A stretch of DNA of 64,000 nucleotides, from assembly GCF_002351485.1 (NCBI RefSeq), contig NZ_NWMW01000001.1, forward strand, positions 558,001 to 622,000, in the 5' to 3' direction. The translations under genes and the position numbers were made by a program. Below, one piece after another: positions 61,104-64,000 of this stretch. Origin of the DNA: Sphingomonas spermidinifaciens. GTDB lineage: Bacteria; Pseudomonadota; Alphaproteobacteria; Sphingomonadales; Sphingomonadaceae. The notes beneath the pieces were generated by a model that saw nothing but the letters and a program-made list of their open reading frames with translations, was not told the origin of the DNA and made no database searches. Numbering within the stretch: the first letter of the stretch is position 1; each line of letters opens with the position of its first letter.

Positions 61104-61474
61104 GCCGACGCCTCCTCGCCCCAATAGGAGCAGGTTTCGCCGCTGCTGTCGCGATGGACGCTGACCCTATGGAGATTGTGCACGACCGGGTGCAGCCGAT
61201 CCCAGATCCACCGGCTGAGATTCTCCATGGTGGCGGGACCAAGATCGTTGATCTCGTCGAGGAAGCGATGATCGAGCGCATCGCGCGCATCCTCCATCGA
61301 CCGTTCGAGCAGACCGAGATCGACGATCATGCCGGTGACCGGATCGGGGCGGCCGCGCACCGCGACCTCGGCGCGATAGCTATGTCCGTGAATGCGTCGA
61401 CTCGACTCCGTGTCGATCGACCGTTCGAGCGTGTGAGCCGCGTCGAATCGAAATTGCTTGCTGAGTTCGAACAT
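61100..61474 (-). CDS. queD: 6-carboxytetrahydropterin synthase-like protein (QueD) with Ser at the usual Cys position
   Basis: A 124-residue PTPS-fold protein expected to make 6-carboxy-5,6,7,8-tetrahydropterin from dihydroneopterin triphosphate. Zinc ligands are H in FDAAHTL and two in [14 protein letters not shown], with a later [20 protein letters not shown] containing the conserved D-H and P-T-x-E-N motifs. Canonical QueD has a catalytic Cys four residues before HGH; here the run is ESSRRIHGH, so Ser occupies it. The only Cys is in the C-terminal ETCSYW. The ATG shares one base with the queE stop (TGATG). Confidence 0.9.
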   Translation of the reverse strand: MFELSKQFRFDAAHTLERSIDTESSRRIHGHSYRAEVAVRGRPDPVTGMIVDLGLLERSMEDARDALDHRFLDEINDLGPATMENLSRWIWDRLHPVVHNLHRVSVHRDSSGETCSYWGEEASA

Positions 61475-62106
61475 CAGCGGATCCCGATCATCTTGTGCGA
61501 CTGGAGCGACAGGCGCCAGCGCGGGTTGTTGGTGCAATAGGCGATCGCCGCCTCCAGGTTGGTTGCAGCTTGCGGCGAGTCCATCGGCTGAAGGAAGAAA
61601 TAGTCGAACGCGAGATGCTCGAAGCGCTCGGGCGCCGCCTTTTCCTGCGGATAGACCAGCTTCAACTCGTCGCCCGCTCGCAGCACCAGTTCGGCATCGG
61701 CCTTGGGACTGACACAGACCCAATCCAGACCCGCCGGGGCGGCCTGCGTTCCGTTGGTCTCGATCCAGACCTCGAAGCCGCGCGCATGGAGCGCATCGAC
61801 CAGCGATTGATCGACCTGCAGCAAGGGCTCGCCGCCGGTGAGAACGACATAGCGGCCCGGACGGCTGTCGCCCCATTCGGCCTCGACCGCGTCAGCTAGG
61901 GCGCCTGCATCGGCGAAACGGCCGCCGCCGCTGCCGTCGATGCCGACGAAGTCGGTATCGCAGAAGCTGCATACCGCCTGGCCCCGGTCGATCTCGCGGC
62001 CCGACCACAGATTGCAGCCGGCAAAGCGGCAGAACACCGCTGCGCGGCCCATCTGCGCACCTTCGCCCTGAAGCGTCTTGAAGATCTCCTTGACGGCGTA
62101 GCTCAT
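61474..62106 (-). CDS. queE: 7-carboxy-7-deazaguanine synthase (radical SAM)
   Basis: A 210-residue radical SAM enzyme producing the 7-deazaguanine ring. It begins MSYAVKEIFKTLQGEGAQMG, the typical QueE start, and has cysteines in FCRFAGCNLWSG and AVCSFCDTDF for the 4Fe-4S cluster with an insertion between them as in QueE. LTGGEPLLQVDQSLVDALHA supports SAM binding and IETNGTQ follows. ATG 62106 overlaps the dpdB stop (ATGA). Length is normal for the short QueE form. Confidence 0.94.
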   Translation of the reverse strand: MSYAVKEIFKTLQGEGAQMGRAAVFCRFAGCNLWSGREIDRGQAVCSFCDTDFVGIDGSGGGRFADAGALADAVEAEWGDSRPGRYVVLTGGEPLLQVDQSLVDALHARGFEVWIETNGTQAAPAGLDWVCVSPKADAELVLRAGDELKLVYPQEKAAPERFEHLAFDYFFLQPMDSPQAATNLEAAIAYCTNNPRWRLSLQSHKMIGIR

Positions 62107-63209
62107 GACGGGGCCGCCGTCGGTTCGAGCAGCGGAGCCGGGGCGAGCTTGGCCTTGCGCCGAAGGTCCGCCTTCACGAGCCCGACCAGATAATGCTTCA
62201 AGAGCGCGACGTCGCGATTGACGTTCTGCAAGCTGTTCCACCGCCGCACTTCGCCCTCGAGGTGCCACTCTCCGCTGGTCCAGGCGGTCTTGTCCTTGAG
62301 GGATGCAAGGCCATCGCGGAAGTCCTCCACACTGCGTGCGCCGGCGCGCTCGGCAAGCACTTCCATCACATCGCCCATTGCCTGAATGCCCGCGCCATGC
62401 AGCAACCGCGACGAGTTCGGCTTCTGGCCGTGCCAGGCCTCGGGCCAGGTCTTCTTCACGGCCTCGAAGAAGTTCGACACGAGGCGAACGCAGCGTTCCA
62501 CGCCTTTCGGACCGCGAATGAGTTCGCGCATCACGCCGTTGCTGAGCGATTCCATGATGATCTTCTGCATCACGGTATCGGCGATGATGCCCTCGGGGCA
62601 TGTGTGCTGCTTGATATAACCCCTGAGCGCGGTGTTCTCGAAGTTGAGGAGCGCCGTCAGGTCGGATGCCGTCGAGCGGCGGCTGAGCCGCGGCGGGAGA
62701 TCCCCGACCGTCGGCAGCAGCTCATAGATCAGCGATTTGGGCAGCGGCTTGGTGTTGTTGATGAGCACGAACTGGCGGCGCAGCTCGGCTTCATCTCGGC
62801 AGATCAACGCCGAGACGAACACTTGGAAGTCGCGGTCCAGATCGGCCAAGGCCGAGAGCCGCTGCTGGCCGTCGACCACCAGCCCCGGAGCCCCCGCGCT
62901 CATGTCGATCGACAGCCGCACGACGCCGGTTTCCAGCCCTTCCACCGAAACCCTTTCGGTGAAGGCGACCACGATCGGATTGGGAAGAACGGCGTCGGGC
63001 TTTTCGAGATAGTCGCGAATCTCGCGGATATGGGCCGCGACCTGCGGGCGCTGAAATCCGTTGAGCTCGCCCTGCGCGTCCCGCCCGATGCGATCGATGG
63101 TCGCAAAGCGCAGCACATCCGCGGCTTTCGCCGCGAAGCTGAGCACTTTGTGCTCACTGCTCTGCTGCGCACAGACGGCGAGGTAGGTCATCACTTGGTT
63201 CAACAGCAC
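62103..63209 (-). CDS. dpdB: DpdB, DGQHR/ParB-like domain protein
   Basis: A 368-residue protein with the DGQHR-type motif VVDGQQRLSALADL near residue 113, FATIDRIGRDAQGELNGFQR near 36 and FVLINNTKPLPKSLIYELLP. It is related to DndB and ParB-like nucleases. Together with DpdA it is required for inserting preQ0 into DNA; ATPase activity has been reported for homologues. The start is GTG 63209 or ATG 63191; both fall inside the 3' end of dpdA, giving a 56- or 38-bp overlap. Confidence 0.87.
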   Translation of the reverse strand: MLLNQVMTYLAVCAQQSSEHKVLSFAAKAADVLRFATIDRIGRDAQGELNGFQRPQVAAHIREIRDYLEKPDAVLPNPIVVAFTERVSVEGLETGVVRLSIDMSAGAPGLVVDGQQRLSALADLDRDFQVFVSALICRDEAELRRQFVLINNTKPLPKSLIYELLPTVGDLPPRLSRRSTASDLTALLNFENTALRGYIKQHTCPEGIIADTVMQKIIMESLSNGVMRELIRGPKGVERCVRLVSNFFEAVKKTWPEAWHGQKPNSSRLLHGAGIQAMGDVMEVLAERAGARSVEDFRDGLASLKDKTAWTSGEWHLEGEVRRWNSLQNVNRDVALLKHYLVGLVKADLRRKAKLAPAPLLEPTAAPS

Positions 63210-64000
63210 GCTTCAAATCCAGTCGTTCGATATGGTCTTGGTAGACCGCGAGGTTGTGGATCCCGCGGCGTTTGTTGCGATTGCTGCCGCGAAAGATGAT
63301 GACATCGATCGCGGCGTCCCGGCAGATCTTGCAGGAACATTGCTTCCAGGGCCGCTCCGTCAGGGTCGCGCGGTAGCGCTGCGCGAGCCGCGCCAGTGTC
63401 GGACTGTCCTTGCAGTCCTCGTGCGGCTTCTCCTCGAACAGCGGCGCACTGTAGACGAGAACGTGGTGCAAGGTCTCCTCGAGCTCGGCCTCGCCCCGAT
63501 CGAAGGCGCGCAGCGCACCGAGCGCCAGCGCTTCGAGCCTGACCAGGTCCTCGGCGCGGAACATGCCCTTCTTGACGGCTCGTTGCAGCTTGGGATTCTC
63601 GATCGCCTGCGGCACCCGGATCGAGGTGAAATAGCGCAGCGCCAGCCCATCACCGGGCAGGTAATAGTTCTGCTTCGCGTCCTTGAACGCACGGATGAGC
63701 GGCGAGGTCGTGTCGAAGCTCGAGATGTCGTAGCCGTGGAAGCTGTCGATATCGTCGGCCTTGGCGAAACCCAGGATGTGGAGGCGAGTCGAGGCGGGCA
63801 CCGCGTGACGGATCGCTTCCAGGCAGAGCTTGATCTCGGGCGATTTGAGCGGAACCATGCCGCCGAGCGCGAGATAGTCATAGCCCATGGCGACGAGCCG
63901 GCGCGCCGCGTCCGCCATGCTGTCCGGCGACCAGCCCTGGACCACGCCGAGGGGGGTGAAATCCGCGTCCATCGCTCTGGCTTCGCGCAGGAAACCCTCG
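63154..64000 (-). CDS. dpdA: DpdA, DNA 7-deazaguanine transglycosylase (5' end beyond window)
   Basis: Part of a TGT-family enzyme that exchanges guanine in DNA for preQ0. About 281 residues are present and the frame is open at the right edge, reading EGFLREARAMDADFTPLGVV, so the start is outside. TGT-like features include LALGGMVPLKSPEIKLCLEA, HILGFAKADDIDSFHGYDIS (with D residues for catalysis/substrate) and a C-terminal zinc site CSCKICRDAAIDVIIFRGSN followed by RGIHN. Unlike tRNA TGT it lacks the usual bacterial tail. It leads the dpdA-dpdB-queE-queD-queC block. Confidence 0.9.
   Translation of the reverse strand, partial: EGFLREARAMDADFTPLGVVQGWSPDSMADAARRLVAMGYDYLALGGMVPLKSPEIKLCLEAIRHAVPASTRLHILGFAKADDIDSFHGYDISSFDTTSPLIRAFKDAKQNYYLPGDGLALRYFTSIRVPQAIENPKLQRAVKKGMFRAEDLVRLEALALGALRAFDRGEAELEETLHHVLVYSAPLFEEKPHEDCKDSPTLARLAQRYRATLTERPWKQCSCKICRDAAIDVIIFRGSNRNKRRGIHNLAVYQDHIERLDLKRAVEPSDDLPRRLCAAEQ

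Noticed and set aside
1..64000. CRISPR arrays, rRNA genes and insertion sequences
   Set aside because: No regularly spaced repeats, rRNA-like stretches or transposase genes were seen by eye.

Overview
The window is high-GC DNA that best fits an alphaproteobacterium of the Sphingomonadales. The evidence is the caulonodin-type lasso peptide cluster with its FecI/FecR/TonB-receptor/isopeptidase arm, the luxI-phyH pair, and a set of alphaproteobacterial integrative-element genes (DUF2285, DUF2958, DUF736, a DUF3363 relaxase). This assignment is inference; no rRNA or taxonomic marker is present.

Layout. (1) 1-3321 is chromosomal flank on the minus strand (gltD, uppP, an NDUFA9-like protein), ending in tRNA-Leu(CAG) on the plus strand. 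(2) 3488-4717 is a P4-type tyrosine integrase directly behind the tRNA. Everything to the right edge looks like one or more integrated elements; no second copy of the tRNA 3' end was found, so the far junction is probably beyond 64000. (3) 4727-11671 is a small stress cassette: a DegP-like protease, HdeD, a Bax-inhibitor/YccA protein, two Hsp20s, an NDUFS4-like protein and MarC. (4) 12268-24692 is a lasso peptide system. The plus strand carries sigma factor, FecR, STN-type TonB receptor and lasso isopeptidase. The minus strand carries luxR, luxI, phyH, a GntR-type regulator, two tandem precursor genes, B protein and cyclase. The two arms overlap tail to tail. (5) 24959-41330 holds ICE maintenance and transfer genes (a frameshifted DUF2285 gene, ArdC, DUF2958, ParB-like, DUF736, AlpA-like, TraF peptidase, lytic transglycosylase, TrbK-like, relaxase). 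Cargo inserted among them is an ABC three-component conflict system, an AlbA_2 protein and a secreted-type nuclease. (6) 41578-42268 is a HigB/HigA-like toxin-antitoxin pair. (7) 42409-64000 is a minus-strand dpd island for 7-deazaguanine DNA modification and restriction: dpdA(partial)-dpdB-queE-queD-queC, then dpdE-F-G-H-I-J-K-D, nearly all joined by stop/start overlaps.

How it fits together. QueD, QueE and QueC would make preQ0 (FolE is not in the window) and DpdA/DpdB would place it in DNA. DpdE-K with DpdD would form the restriction arm. dpdC, needed for the amidated base dADG, is not seen. The lasso arm looks quorum-linked: luxI, phyH, gntR, A2, A1, B and C are consecutive with short spacing. 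The plus-strand arm could sense, import and linearise the product. The window contains a relaxase and pilus-maturation accessories but no Trb/VirB channel genes or coupling protein, so transfer genes either lie further right or the element relies on a helper.

Coordinates and starts were deduced by reading; no similarity search was possible, so family names come from recognised motifs and gene context.
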